A DNA stretch of 64,000 nucleotides from Aplectana chamaeleonis (GCA_029168955.1 JAPDOI010001511.1:107617-171616); one strand, 5' to 3'; shown: positions 31,342 through 43,988, counted from the stretch's first letter. Translations and numbers: made by a program. Notes: generated from the sequence alone by a model not told the origin.

Positions 31342-33262
31342 TAATGCTGAGTGGAACGGAAAATTTCCGCTAAGTCAGAGTAGCTCTGGTAAGGCGAGAC
31401 TTTCTTTCTGCTGCTTTGAGGAGGACTTGCTTTATTGTCCTTATCCGAGTGAATTTCACACCAACATCCAACAGTTGTTCCGAGCAAGTGCGATCGTGCT
31501 GTTGTTACGGTTTTCAGTACATCCAGTTTTGATCCTAGAGTGTTTTTCCCCGAGCTGCTTGCTGCAGCAGTGATCGTCTTCAACTGCGTATGTGTGTTCC
31601 GTTTGCAAATGGGGAGTGGAAGTACATCATCTTCAGTCAATTCATTTATAGTGGCAGTAATTACTTTTCCGCAAATCATTGGCAGCAGCACGTGTTGATT
31701 ACATACGTGTTAAAGGGATTATTGTATCGTGAATACAAATTTTTTTCCTTTTGACGGCTTTGATGCTCAAATGCGAGGACCCCTACGTAAGGAGAACTAA
31801 CCTATTTCATCTAGGAGATCGTGTTTTTCCTTTCTGGTTTGTTGCTCGCTTGGAAGTGGTCTGTAATACTTCTTCAAGAAGGCTATCATTTCTGTACGAA
31901 CAAATTCAAACCATGTTCAAACTTGGTTCTTAGGCTACTCACTCATGAACCAGCCATAGGTTCTTCAGAAGTAGGCACGAGCAAAATGTGTAGATGACCA
32001 CAAAGAGGAATTTGGCGACGCTACCCCGTTGCATAATCGGGAAGAGGATTACAATCTGTGACAGCTTCAAATACGATTTGAAATTTATAACAATAAAACC
32101 CTCTGGAGGATATGAGGCAAATTAGACGGGCGCAGCCCGATGTCGGAGCGGCAGTCAAGGAGACAGCTTCATTTTCTGGAAATCTCGGTTTTTCATTGAT
32201 TCAAGTGAGGCATCACAGAATTCGAAGCTAAAGTTTGGGGTAAATTCGAGTCTAGTTAGCGGCCAAAAAATCTAGCAATGCGGCGTCTAACATGAATCGT
32301 AAATCTGCACGTTCTGGATCGTTCTGAACTTTTCACGTAATAAGAGTATGGTTTTACTCTGAACCTTCCTACAGAACGTTTAGCTTCAATGCGTTGCATG
32401 CACATTTCGCTATTACTTGCCCAGACTAGATGTAGCACCAATAAATGACACTTGCTTCAGGGAGCAAAGCTAAGAAAACGAAAGGACTTGCTGAAAAGTC
32501 GCAAGTCGGACATACCACTCTTCAATTTTTGTTTCGGGTGTTTTATCTTAGAAGATTACCCTAGTGCGATTGAATCCTCCTCATCTCGATGCACACAGTA
32601 TGTTTCCCTCATTGATCCTAATTCATGCGCCCGTCACAGTTGGTCGAAAAACCGTCTGGGTTTGCAGATTCCGGCCTACTCCCTCCGTCGATAACCATTA
32701 ATTTTGCAAATTTTCTACATCCTGCTTTCTTGAGGTACAAAGCACAGAGCGCAAGACAACAGTTTGGATTCGCTGCGATCGGAACCACCGCACTAGTCGA
32801 AGCGCCCAAAAGAACTTGCTGTCGCTGAGTTGATGCAGAAAGGGGCGGGTAGACCTGTTGTCCACATTTGAGTTTGCCTGAGTTTCCCACAATGCTAGCG
32901 ATGGGTAGTACGGCAATAAATTATCATGAAGAGGAATGGAGTAGATGATGGAATAGTAATGAAAGCCAGAAAGAGGTCATGTATTTTTATTTGTCAAGCA
33001 TTAACGATGAACAGAAACATGGAAGTAATCAATATAGACCAGACTGACCAAAAAAGCTTAAAAGCAAACTAAGCTTCTCGCCTGCGAAAAAAGTGACTCT
33101 ATTTGGAAGATCTTTCGTTTTAATAATAAGCTCCTCGAGAATCATTGGCCCATCTCTCAGAGAAAAAAAACTGTTTTGAGAAAGATCCAGCCAAAGTTAG
33201 TAGGGTTCTAAAAAGGATGGCTAATTGAGAAATCAAATAGAAACAAATAGAACAATCAGACA
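31342..33262. other. Unresolved region with exon-like pieces
   Basis: Minus-strand frames at 31350-31690, 32256-32441 and 32618-32916 are open but without a consistent splice chain. The best piece is annotated separately at 31802-31891. The missing 5' exon of the GT14 gene could lie here. Confidence 0.35.
31802..31891 (-). CDS. Exon-like segment, unknown gene
   Basis: Acceptor TTGTTCGTACAG, donor ATAG|GTTAGT, open frame between them reading FLKKYYRPLPSEQQ and KHDLLDEI. The charged composition and splice sites look exonic. No family is recognised and partners are not placed. Confidence 0.35.
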
Positions 33263-33640
33263 TTATCTCCCTGTTGCTTCGCAAGCAGCATGAATGAAAG
33301 CTCTCGTTGACCCCTCGTTAACATCACTTCCGCCCAAACAGAGGAGTTGACCAGATTTGGACCATTGAGCAGCCGTCTGTAGAATAACTTTGCCGAGATC
33401 TAGCGAAACTGGTAGGAGACCATTCACGAGCGGTTGCAGGGCACCTCTTTGATCGTAACACGAGATCGTGACACTGATTCGGGGGTGCCTACAGTAGAGG
33501 CTATCACACTGATCCAAAAATGGTCATCGCGGATTGGCGTGACACGAGATCATGAACGACAACCTCATTAATCGGTACGGGAGTCGCCTTCACGGCATAA
33601 AGGGTGTCATAATTGTGGCGTGCGGGCGAGACGTCAGGCC
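33263..33640 (-). pseudogene. Coding-like segment with shifting frames, unknown
   Basis: Three successive minus-strand frames look protein-like: one with NEVVVHDLVSRQ, one with HFWISVIASTVG, and the last with LPVSLDLGK, AAQWSKSGQLLCLGG and a stop at 33263. The last block is loosely reminiscent of a WD-repeat strand. The frame changes lack intron-sized gaps, suggesting a decayed gene or unrecognised transposon protein. Confidence 0.25.
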
Positions 33641-33922
33641 ATACATGCACTTACTCATTCCTTTTACTCAAGTTAAATACTATCCGAAACGGCTCGAACA
33701 AGTATAAAACAGTATGTCTAGACGCACAACTTCAAACTCACCTATTTTATTAAAACTTGAATTGTTTGGCGGTTGACCATATAGGCAACTAATGTGCGAG
33801 CAAATTAGCGGCGAACAATTAATCTTCAATTACTTTCGTTTAGAAGAGAAATCGCGAAGAACTAACGCTTGAAATGCATCGACTCGCTGCACGGACTACC
33901 TAAAAACAACAAACTGCACAAC

Positions 33923-34467
33923 TTGAAGGCAGTGGTCGCGATCAAATATGCTTCTCGTCTTTTCTCTCAAAATTCTTATCTGGTTCTTGAGTATCAGGAC
34001 CTATAAGCGAAAATCGTGAAAAAAACCACTGTTTTGGGCCAAATTTGAAGCCTGAACTCTCTTGTCTTTTGATGGTGGATGAGCCCACTCCATATCATCG
34101 GCATCGATGATCTCTTGTATCAAGAACATCAGCTGTCTTGAAATTGAACTTTAATCATTGAATCTTCAGATTTATGCACACATCTAGTCAAAAACATTGA
34201 CTGCAGTGCCTTCTTTCATTGCTCAACTGTTTTTATTAGGTGAATTTGCATTTTTTCTCCCTCTAAATGTCGAGGATTTTTGACTGCTCATGAGACTGCA
34301 ATCTTTTTGTTCGGCGCTGTGCACGTGTGCACGAACTGGCTTCTTTGGGCCCTAAAAACTCTGAGTCTAGCCCGTTCTTCACCGCGCTACCTTCATAGCT
34401 GCTTTTGATCTAAGTTGATTTTTGTAGTTCCTTTAATAACGTTTCTCATCGTGACCACTGCCTTTAA
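33923..34467. mobile_element. TTAA-type MITE, 'GTGGTC' variant
   Basis: Left TTGAAGGCAGTGGTCGCGAT and right ATCGTGACCACTGCCTTTAA pair. 545 bp, non-coding; the left TTAA has mutated to TTGA. Confidence 0.65.
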
Positions 34468-34670
34468 TTCCTACGTTGAATGTGTTTGCCAACAACGAAA
34501 CGAGTACTATGAAATTCCATAGACAGACGTGTTTCATTTTGGTTCAGACGTCTCACCTGCACGGCCGACCTACCGCACGAGTGTAGGTTGCGTTTTCGAA
34601 GAATGGCTTCAGTCGTTCGTACGAAGGCAAAAGGGTCAGAAACTGTGTGTCATTTGTATCCACAGGTACA

Positions 34671-34820
34671 TGTAGTCGTCGTGGATCGCACTGATACTTC
34701 AGGTTCATTGTTGAGTATTGGCGCAAGCTCGGTGCAGGTATGATATAACATATGTAAACCTAGTTTGCCCAAACGCACTGTAAGGAACGCAAAGTATTAG
34801 AGCGATCCGTGCCGACTGTA
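34671..34820. repeat. Palindromic foldback, family I, copy 2
   Basis: Arms TGTAGTCG.CGTGGATCGCAC / GATCCGTGCCGACTGTA pair, with TTGGCGCAAGCTCGGTGCA towards the centre, as in copies at 5388 and 26920. Confidence 0.55.
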
Positions 34821-35727
34821 TCAGACCTAATTTATCATCTGACATAGCTGTTCTGACATCTCTGATATAAATCAACTTTACAATTACCGTAGTTACTCAG
34901 ACGGTTCATCTGTGGTGAGCAGTTTCGACAGGATGAATAGAGAGTACCAGCACAACGATGATCGCTGACTCCCACGTCAGTAGAAAGCAGAACATTCAAA
35001 TTTACTGTCGGAGAGGATAGGTCAACGAAATGATGCATTAAGGAATATCTGTGCAGGTACATGCAGCTTACATTGAAAATGAAGTCAATGCGCTCTCTGG
35101 TGAGGTTTACGTTGGCGATGAGTTCAGTTAGGCGAGTGCATGGATGGCAAACGCGAATATTCATCTCCATTCACACCAACAAGGTCTCGAAGAGGACAGA
35201 AGCGAGGATGCCACGAAACTCAGCTTGAGAGGGGATGTGATGATAAAGGAAGACACCGTTTTTCTGAAACTCCGTCCGAAACCACTGCCACATCATTGTG
35301 TTTTTCTGTTGTTCTCGAGTAGATATGTCAAATGAGCGTCTCATTTAGTTGTACATAAATTGAAATTAAAGTGGAGCTATAGTAGATGGTAAGTTGTTTA
35401 TTGAGTGTGACGGATAAGTTAAGTACAACATTTAGAGCACACTAGAGACAATATTCAGTACAGTTCGAAACCACTAAACGATCAGTAGTATATAACTAGT
35501 CTAAAGTTGAGAGCGAGCTGAACAAGTATAACCTCACAATTGAACAACTATGAAACAATTTACAAGCGACTAAAGTATCAGATTGAAACGACTTTAACCC
35601 TACTAATATGCAAGCTCCAAACAAGTAACATAAGCAATCCGTTGCTTATCCGATAGATAGTTTTTACCTTGAGTAAAAATTTTTAGAAGGGGCTGGTTAG
35701 AGTCTCACCGCTCGACGGCGCTGCAGC
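34821..35727. other. No confirmed gene
   Basis: Overlapping open frames on both strands at 34835-35335 have plausible splice sites in each direction (minus-strand AAT|GTAAGC near 35075; plus-strand CTGTGCAG near 35056), so I could not choose a strand. 35336-35700 is AT-rich and empty. Confidence 0.3.
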
Positions 35728-36216
35728 CAGGGCTGGGCACACGTCTCGGCATGGCGATTTTGAATATGCACCCCCCCCCCCTTAGCTCGGTAATTTTCAG
35801 GCACCCCCAATGGGAAATCGAAATCGGCTGTTCTCCGAGAAGTCGAGCACAACCGCCATAATTTTAACTTCCTGATTTTGATAAACAAGAAAAAAAAGCA
35901 CTGAATAAAGAAAATTCCGAAAATTTCAACAAAAAAGGTAGTGTAATTTTTAAACTTCCAAACAATCTTATGAAGAAATTTTTGGATAAGAAGGTAGGTT
36001 GTGACAAAATATAAAACATTTTTTTATTCATTACAATTCAGCAATTACAAACAATAACAGAGCTACTTTTATTGCAGTAATAATTGTTTTCTACCGAATG
36101 TTTTCCTGAACCTATGTATGAAAGATTAATCCGTGTTTGATCGTTCTGATGAAGAAATTTTCAGAATTATTTTGTGTTGTGGAACCATTCAGGGATTGAT
36201 GAGATGCGTAGGGAGT

Positions 36217-37099
36217 GGAAAACCCGATTTTTACCACGTACTTAGAATGCCGCAATCCCTTAAAGACTCGGCTCGCCGTGCGATATGGTGTGTGTACGCA
36301 GCTACACAGCGCACACGGGAGTGGACGCGCACACAATATTAATAAAAAAATGTATTTTATTACATAACGGTAATGAGAAAACGATTGAAACCGAAGGAAA
36401 TGGAAGATGATGAAAATTGTCAATTTTGGATGTACCCATTTTGGAAATGTAATGTAAACAAACAAAGTTGAAGCAGGGGTAAGTATTTAGCCGTGACAAG
36501 TTTAATTCAAACGAACCTAGTTGATCAAAAGTAGCATTAAACATGCGAGCAAAGGTTCTTGTGGGAAAGAGGAGAATCTGGCAAACAGTTTAGCCTCAAC
36601 AAGATCGTTTTTTATTGTGATTTGAGGACCTTAAATCTCGTCCCGGTTTTACCCCGAAAACCGGGACAAAACCGGGACGAGTTTTAAGGTCCTTGAATCA
36701 CACTGAATATCAGAGCTTCCGTTACTGAAATGTTTGCCAGATTCTCCTCTGTCGCCCAATGCTCTTAGTTTTAATGATTAATGCTGTTTTTAATCAACAA
36801 AGTTCATTTGAATGAACCTTGTCAAGTCCGAAAAATTCACCCTGCTCCAATTTAGTTTATTTACATTAAATTTCTGAAATGGTTACATTGAAAGCATCCT
36901 ATTCCTGTCTTCTTTCATTTACTCCACTTTCGATTCTTTTCTCCTCCCCGTTCTGTAATAAAACGCATTTTTAATTAATATCGTGCGCGCGTCCACTCCA
37001 GTGTGCGCTGTGCAGCTGCGGACAAACACCAAACCGCACGGCGGGCCCAGTCTCTAAGGGATTGCGGCATTCAAGCTCGATAAAATTCGGGTTTTTATG
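36217..37099. repeat. Large foldback with hairpin centre
   Basis: Arms match over roughly 400 bp with gaps: ATGCCGCAATCCCTTA / TAAGGGATTGCGGCAT, GGAGTGGACGCGC / GCGCGTCCACTCC, GAGGAGAATCTGGCAAAC / GTTTGCCAGATTCTCCTC. The centre is a tight hairpin of CTCGTCCCGGTTTT against AAAACCGGGACGAG. Confidence 0.75.
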
Positions 37100-37419
37100 T
37101 AGAGGGTACTTCTCAAGTAGGAAGATACGATTATTTGCTTCCTTCACTGAAACTTGCAGTCTTCAATTTTTACAGTCGGCTCTCTTCATAAGTCATTCTC
37201 ATAGACGAAATTCCGTTGGCTAGTTTTTATATTGACCGTGATATCTGTATTTTTAGTCTGCCATAATACAGCAGTTCGCTAATCCTTTTCTGAACGTGAA
37301 GGATAGCGCGTCAGAGCGCTGTCTTTGTATCCTCGCTTCTAATCGGTGACCACAAGCGTAAACACTGAACGTTGCACCAAAGAAACATGACACCACATCA
37401 ATCCTTACTTGCTACTAGA

Positions 37420-37702
37420 TACTGTGCTTATCTGGGCCGAATTCCGGTCCGCAATTGCGTCTCGACACGCTTTGCGGCCGCACGCTCCCGAGTCAGAAGA
37501 GCTTCCAGCGCTGCAGCCGCCGATCTGCTGACTCTAGGTGGGTTTTGGAAACCGGAAACTAAGAAAAATTGGAGAAAATTATATAAAAAGGCCACATCGA
37601 GTCGACTTTGGCGCTGGAAACCCGACTGACTCGAGCGCGTGCGGCTGCAAAGCGGGTCGAGACGCGATTGCGGACCGGAATTTGGCCCAGATAAGCACAG
37701 TA
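37420..37702. repeat. GC-rich foldback, family E, copy 1
   Basis: TACTGTGCTTATCTGGGCC pairs with GGCCCAGATAAGCACAGTA. Pairing continues through TTCCGGTCCGCAATTGCGTC and ACGCTTTGCGGCCGCACGC. A second copy is at 54493-54696. Confidence 0.75.
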
Positions 37703-38303
37703 ACAGAGTAGTGTTTATTCCTTCATCAAAACAATCAATCACATTATATATGATCTTTTATTCATAGAGTTCTTCATGAGAAGCTTCGACAGCAACTATG
37801 AGTTATTGCGAACGCAAACTGCATATCTATCAATAATTTTAATTCTGTAAGTGTTTCTCTTAAAAAGCGGAGAAGAAGATATGGCAAACCAGAAGAGAAT
37901 CGTGTATTATTTTGCTCCAGAAATTCGACTGAACATGCACTTCGTTTTTTTTTCTGGTGGTTGGTTTAGGCACCCCCCCTTTGCCCTCACTGCAGCGTCC
38001 AATATGCGCCCCTTAAGGTTAACCGGGACGCGTGCCCAGCCCTGGCTGCAGCATGCGACGGGGGGGGGGTCGATCGTGCGGCCTCGCATGATCGATGGTG
38101 CCTCATTACATGCTGCCGCTCCTTTCAGCGGTGGAACTCTATCTCCCTAAGCGACGGTGTTGGTAAATATGAGTAGCTCCTCGGAGCTGAGGTGGGTGGC
38201 AACGTATTGCTGCTGGTGTGGAAACGATTCATATCGACATCGCGTGCCACCACTTGCTTGAATGGGATATCGAAAATATTGAGTAGTTCAGAACCAGTCC
38301 GAC

Positions 38304-38390
38304 CAGGGGTGCGCGGAAATTGCCGTTTGCCGATTACCGTTTGCGGTTTGCGGGCCATTCTTGGGGTTTGCCGTTCGCCGAAATTTTCGA
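38304..38390. mobile_element. Fragment of CAGGGGTGCGC hAT-like element
   Basis: CAGGGGTGCGCGGAAATTGC and TTTGCCGATTACCG repeats match the end of the element at 10792-11949. It is cut by the MITE at 38391; the far end is not found. Confidence 0.5.
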
Positions 38391-38870
38391 TTAAAGGCAT
38401 TGTCCACGATAAAAACCATGTCTGATTTTTTAGTGGAGATCGGCAGATGCGGGGCCGAGCGCCAACCTAACGTTGAAAAAAAAACTAAAGGAAAATGACC
38501 TCGGAACGGCTCCCTACGGCTCCAAAGTTGGACACCCGTCAGCTCGTCACACCCCAGATGCACCTTCCACGCCCACCGACGTGAACAAATGTATGCTCGA
38601 GATCGTGAGATGAGCGATGATTTCCAATAATTATTCCTAACTTCTCTCTTTACTCAGGTCGGCTCGCACACATCGGCTCTAAAAGGCGGAAGTTACAAGC
38701 TTCGGAAAACTCGCCCACCATGCTTCCCTAGCTCAATTTTTGAGGAACCATAACTTCGTTCCTAGAAGGTCTTGTACGATTTCAAAAACATCATTGGAAT
38801 CAGCATGGGACCGCCATCAAAATAGGCGGAAAAGCAGAAAAACGATTTTTTTCGTGAACACTGCCTTTAA
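38391..38870. mobile_element. TTAA MITE, 'GTGTTCACGATAAAA' family, copy 2
   Basis: TTAAAGGCATTGTCCACGAT to TTCGTGAACACTGCCTTTAA, 480 bp, with the interior shared with 3624-4116. Confidence 0.8.
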
Positions 38871-39384
38871 AACTGCAAATTTTTGGCAAAAGTGCGTTGA
38901 AGCAACAGGGCCTGGTGTGCACCCTCACCTCAGTTTCTGTATTGGTCAGCGATTCGATGCTACAACAAATAATTTTTTTTGGATGGTTCCACCTTATGTA
39001 ATGGGTAAATGCACCCAATGAACTCCTGTAACTAATAAAGATATTTTGACTAGAATATCAGAGGAGTTTGTTTAGGTTCTAAGTTGGGAGCCTCCAAATG
39101 TTTCTTTTTAATCATGAAATATATAACCCCTTAGAAATGCCGAAATCGCAAAAAAAGCTCTTCCAGTAGCATGCCGATTTTCGCAAGCTCCGAAATTGCA
39201 AAAGAAAGTGGTACAAAAGTTTTGGCGTGAAAGCATCTCTCTTTAGACATATGAACCACTCGTGTAAATTGGCCCGCCTATCGTCGGTTTGTTGGGTGAT
39301 GGTAATAAATGGGACAGGAAAGGGATCAATTATGCAAATACTTTGTCCGGCTTTTTAGAAATTGAAAAATTTTCACAGCGGTCA
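38871..39384. other. No gene recognised
   Basis: AT-rich; may include the eroded remainder of the hAT fragment at 38304. Confidence 0.4.
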
Positions 39385-39724
39385 TTAAAGGCAGTGTTCA
39401 ACAATATTTTCGATGTCGAGATCATTAGCTGAAACGAAGGGTTGACGGCGCTATAGCGGCGAGGGGGGGGGCACTTGGCCACGCCCATTTTTGTGCTCCG
39501 CAACTATTCGGCTGATTTTGGAATGGGAGGAAAACCTTGGGTTTTCTCTCAAAATGCGCGGCGGCGCGAAAAAATTGGCATGTTCAAGTGGGATGGCTAA
39601 GTGCCCCCCCCCGCTGCGATAGCACCGAGTTGACTCAATGGCAAAGCTGAGTTTGTTATAAAATCGTGAAGAGTAAAAAAAAAACGAAAAACCTTCGGAG
39701 GCAACCATTGAAACCGCCTTCAAA
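39385..39724. mobile_element. Degenerate TTAA MITE
   Basis: The left end TTAAAGGCAGTGTTCAACAA is clear. The right end CATTGAAACCGCCTTCAA is a weak complement. Shorter than relatives. Confidence 0.4.
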
Positions 39725-39913
39725 ATTTTCACCTGGCATCAAAATTTCCGAGGCCCATTGCAACAACAGTGTCGAAAACCGGCTCAAAACGAGCAATCAG
39801 TTGCAATATACCGCCACGAAACTTGAATTTGGTGCGCTTGCCCCATCCACTTCCTCGGTAGCCACAGGGGATTGGGAGGAGGGCACACCGTATTCATGTT
39901 TGGCGGCCGTATA

Positions 39914-42900
39914 GAGTCTTCTTCTTCTATTTCAGCTTTTGTCCCGCTTCATAGCAGGGTCCGCCATTCTGGTTCATTGGCGCCATTTAGCTCGATCGTG
40001 CGCCTGATCGGGGTGTACTTCGGCAGCTTTCATGTCAGAGAGTAGTGTGTCGAACAAACGCTGCTTCGGACGGCCATTGAGCCGTTTTCCTGGAAGATCG
40101 AGATTGGTAGCAACACTGCAAACGGAATGGCTGCTAGCTCGGAGAGTGTGATCATACCATCTCAGATGAGATTCACGCACATTGCCGTTAATCGGGGCAA
40201 CACCGAACCGCTCTCGAATGTCATCATTCCGCACGGGATCCAGGCCAGCGGTCCATCTCAACGGCTTCGTTTCCATCACGCAGAAACGTCGCTCTGCCTC
40301 CTTAGTTGCAGGCCAACATTCAGCACCGTAGAGCGCCACCGGTCGAATGACACTTCGGTAAACCTTCGACTTTAGATGGTCGGGTATGCTCTTGTCGCAC
40401 ATGACGCCCATCGTGAAACGCCATTTCAACCACGCAGAATTAACACGAGCAGTGAATTCTTGATTGAGGCTGCCATCAGATGATTTTGTCGATCCGAGCT
40501 GTTTGAAAGCGTCAGCTCGGGGTAGCTGAATACCGTCTATCCTGATGGTCCCAGACTCATTCACATCGGTAGTCAAGTATTCTTTTTTCCTAACATTCAA
40601 ACAGAGGCCAAACTGTGCCAAGCGATCCATCCATGCTTGCACTTGCTTCTCAAGTTCGTTTTTGCTATCGGTCGCCAACAATACATCGTCTGCATAGAGT
40701 AAAGTCCATGGCGCAGGCATCTGCAGACCCCTTGTTACAGCATCCATAATAACAACGAGGAAGAGGAGCGCTGTTAGAGCCGAACCTTGATGAACGCCGA
40801 TAGAAATCGGGAAATACCTCGACGTTCCAGCTGCCGCTCGCACTCGGCTTTTTGGATCATTGTACTGAATTCGGACCGAATCGATAAGCTCTTCAGGTAC
40901 GAAGTGAGATCGCAGCGCATACCATATGACATCATGCGGGACGCGGTAGAAAGCCTTCTCCAAGTCTAGAAAAGCAAAATGTAGTGTCTTTTGTTTTTTT
41001 TTGCGGTGCTTCTCAACCAAAAGTCTTGCAGAGTGGTTAGCATCGGTAGTCCCACACGAGGCAACGAATCCGCATTGATTGACAGAAATCTGGACGATAT
41101 CGCGAATGCGTGCATCGACAATTCTTTCAAAGATCTTCATAGTGTGAGACAACAGGCTAAGTGGCCGATAGTTTGCACAGTCGGCGGGGCTGCCTTTCTT
41201 GGGGCCTCCTGAACAGGCAGCAGCGACCATTTATCCATATGTGTTACATCACGTTTGTCGCCAGTGGACAAGTCATGGCGTGTTCAGCAGTGAGTCCAGC
41301 TTTTTTTCTTCACCCAATCGTGAGAGCTCTGCAGAGTAGCAACGCGGAAAGCCTCGCTGGGAAATGATGGGAAATGGGGGACGTCAAGCAGCGGACGAGG
41401 TCAGCATCGTGTCGTGCGACAGCGACGCGGATACCTCGCATTGTTTTTGCCGCTGCGACAGCAGTCTCTCTGAGGGGTATGGTATATTTTGTCGCTGTCA
41501 TGAACAAAAGGCGTGCGATCTAGCAGAAATCGCGGCGGGACCAGCATTGGAGGAACGGCATCGGACGTCGTAGGAACAGTTATCACGCCTATGTCGTAGC
41601 TACGTGTTTCGCAGAGCTGACACACTGCAAATACTCCTGAAGCCTGTCCCTGCCACTGTTGCTGTCGCTGTGCAGCGCCGTCAGCGAGAAGCTGCGGAAA
41701 TAGCCTCAACTGTTTACATCGCCGGCGTGGAATGCTGATGATACCTTTTTTCGATGATTTCTCCATAAAGTCGATCTTTTGGAAATCTTTGCCGTCTTAT
41801 TTCGACTTTGTTTTATCGGTTTTAATTTTACTCGTTTTTCTTGTACCAACCTGTGAGAGTTGTGATTTATGCGGCCACTGCAAATCGTTTCCGGGGCCTC
41901 GAAATCTATTTTACAAGGCATACTCACTTTACTGAACGCAAATTCCTAGCTCTATTTACAGCTCTCTGGGCGTATTATTTTTAGAAGAAGTTTCTAGGCA
42001 TTTCCTGAGCTCTCAAAAATATCATAACAATAGAAGCTACTCAGAGCGAAATATGACGTCAAATGAGTGAGGGTGAACGCATTGGTAAAAAAGCGACGCT
42101 AGCGACATTGGCGCTGCAATTTTTTTATTCAAAATTTCAAATAAAAATTTACATCAATCATTGCGCCCAACGCCGCGTTAGGTTTAGACCAGGCCTCAAG
42201 CCTCTCAATCAGCGGCGTGCCGCCGGTCGTAAGTGAAGACTGCCGGGAAACTGTCCTGCAGTTAACCCAACGCGTGCTGAATACGCACAGAGTTGGCACA
42301 CGGAAACATGATAAAACTTGTAGAACACATCCGAATACGTATGAATAAACGGTCGCTGCTGCCTGTTTTGGTTTTCTGACCTTTCTTTTTCCAAATAGGA
42401 ATCGTCGTGTTTTTATGCCTGTCACCAGGCGTTTTCTTCTCCTCGACAATTTGATTGAAGAATTTTGTGAGCTAGCGACCGGGATTCCGGTGTCTCGACT
42501 TCCACACATTAACGCAGCCACATCGTCCGGACCAGTCGCCTTGCCCGTCTTCATCCTTTTCAACGCCGCTTCAACTTCTTCGACCGAAATCGGTTGTACG
42601 GGACCACAAATTGGCGCAATCTAGGGAACAGGCGGATGATCGAATTCTTGTGAACATATTTTCCCGAAATAGTCGCGCTATCGTTCCATCACGCGCTTGC
42701 GGTCCACCAGCAGCTGACCTTCTTTGTCATTAACACCACAAAACTTCTCCACATCTTCGGTTTGCCTATGACTTTACAAGCCGACAGGGAATGCGCTCAC
42801 CATCTCTCGTGACGAGCTTTTGATAAACCTCGCTGTAGTGAGCGGCCATGGCTATGGCCACGGCTTGTTTCGCAGCCCACTTCCCTTCCGTGCACTTCCG

Positions 42901-43850
42901 CGAATTATCTGCCGTCTTCTTACTGAGGAAGGTTAGATAAAAACGTTTCGTCTCACGTACCCTGTCCTTTACTTCGTCCGTCCAGAGCCACGTCTGCTTG
43001 TCAATTTTGCGACGGCCAGTTATTGTCACTCCCAGCTTCAAGCTTGCCCCTTCTAGTATAAACGAGGTTGCATTTGCCATAATTCCTCAACGGTCGTAAC
43101 TGGGAGGCAGTTGGATGCTTGACATGACAGCCTGTTTCTGTTCTCTGAGTCGCCACCACTTGACACGTGCCGGTCCACAACGTTCCTTATGCTTCTACTT
43201 TGGCGGCGCAATTTTTATCGTGCAGATCAACGTTCGGTGCTGTGCGGCAATCGTTTCGAAAGGCACGGCCTTGGCATCAGTAACAAGACATTCATCGCGA
43301 CGGTGAACCAGGATGAAGTCTATGTGTGTTTTGTTGTTACCGCTGTAGAAAGATATGAGATGTGATGGGCGCTTCCGAAACTTTTGTAATGACCAGGTCG
43401 TAGGAGTCCGCGTATTCGAGGATGCGCTCGCCGTCGACATTCCGCGTCCCATATCCAAAACCTCCGGGACAGCTGTGTCCGTCCTTCATCTATCCATTAT
43501 GTCCATTCAAATCTCCCACGACAATTATGTTGTCTTCTGGTGGTATTTCTGCGGTATTCTCGTGCAACAGTGCCCAGCATTCGTCCTTTACTCGGTCAGT
43601 ACATCCGGTTTGTGGAGCGTATGCCGAAAATACGTGGTACCGTCGGTTTTTACTGACGATAACACTCTTCATTAGTCGGTCATCAAAACGTTTCACGTCA
43701 GCAACAGAATCCCGGAATCGTTGCGAAACACATATTCCTACGCCGTTTCTGGCTCTTGGGTTTCCATTGTATATGACTTTGAATCCACAGCCAATGTCCT
43801 TCGGATGGGCAGATGTTTTTGTCGAGACCATCAATAAGCTCACTCTGTAG
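39914..43850 (-). pseudogene. LINE with APE-type endonuclease and reverse transcriptase, split by an insertion
   Basis: On the minus strand, from high to low coordinates. Endonuclease frames 43843-43490 (NGVGICVSQRF, SAYAPQTGC, VVGDLNGHNG) and 43458-43195 (HIDFILVHRR, AQHRTL). Linker 43080-42766. Start of reverse transcriptase at 42563 (KRMKTGKATGPDD). After the insert, 41200-39974 gives PADCANYRPLSLL, AFLDLEKAF, GVHQGSALT, LLYADDVLLA and a C-terminus through DRAKWRQ to TGA at 39976-39974. A GAAGAAGAAG-type tail follows at 39915-39940. Frameshifts separate the endonuclease pieces. It is related to the remnant at 19381-20010 and distinct from the LINE at 28278. Confidence 0.85.
41201..42379. 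mobile_element. TIR element (1.18 kb) inserted in the LINE, 8-bp duplication
   Basis: Starts GGGGCCTCCTGAACAGGCAG and ends CTGCCTGTTTTGGTTTTCT. CCTTTCTT flanks it (41193-41200 and 42380-42387), and the LINE frame KKG resumes across it. Same termini as 25852-26024. No transposase is recognised. Confidence 0.8.
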
Positions 43851-43988
43851 CGAACATTTGCTCACAAGTCACCGATCGTAAATGTATGGCACCACAAAAC
43901 AAGCCATTAGCATGGTCAACGATTGCGAGAGAAGAAGATCAGAGAAAGTTGTGCTGGGGCTCGCATGTTCAGTGAAATTGAGCAACCC

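Larger units (their letters stand above)
35728..38044. mobile_element. hAT-like element with 8-bp target duplication, carrying two foldbacks
   Basis: Ends CAGGGCTGGGCACACGTC and GACGCGTGCCCAGCCCTG are complementary, and GCTGCAGC flanks both (35720-35727, 38045-38052). Subterminal poly-C / poly-G and TTTTTTTTC stretches also mirror. No transposase frame remains. Foldbacks at 36217-37099 and 37420-37702 sit inside. Confidence 0.8.

Noticed and set aside
35144..35335. Plus-strand 63-codon frame with protein-like composition
   Set aside because: The opposite strand is equally open with its own donor site; strand and gene could not be decided.
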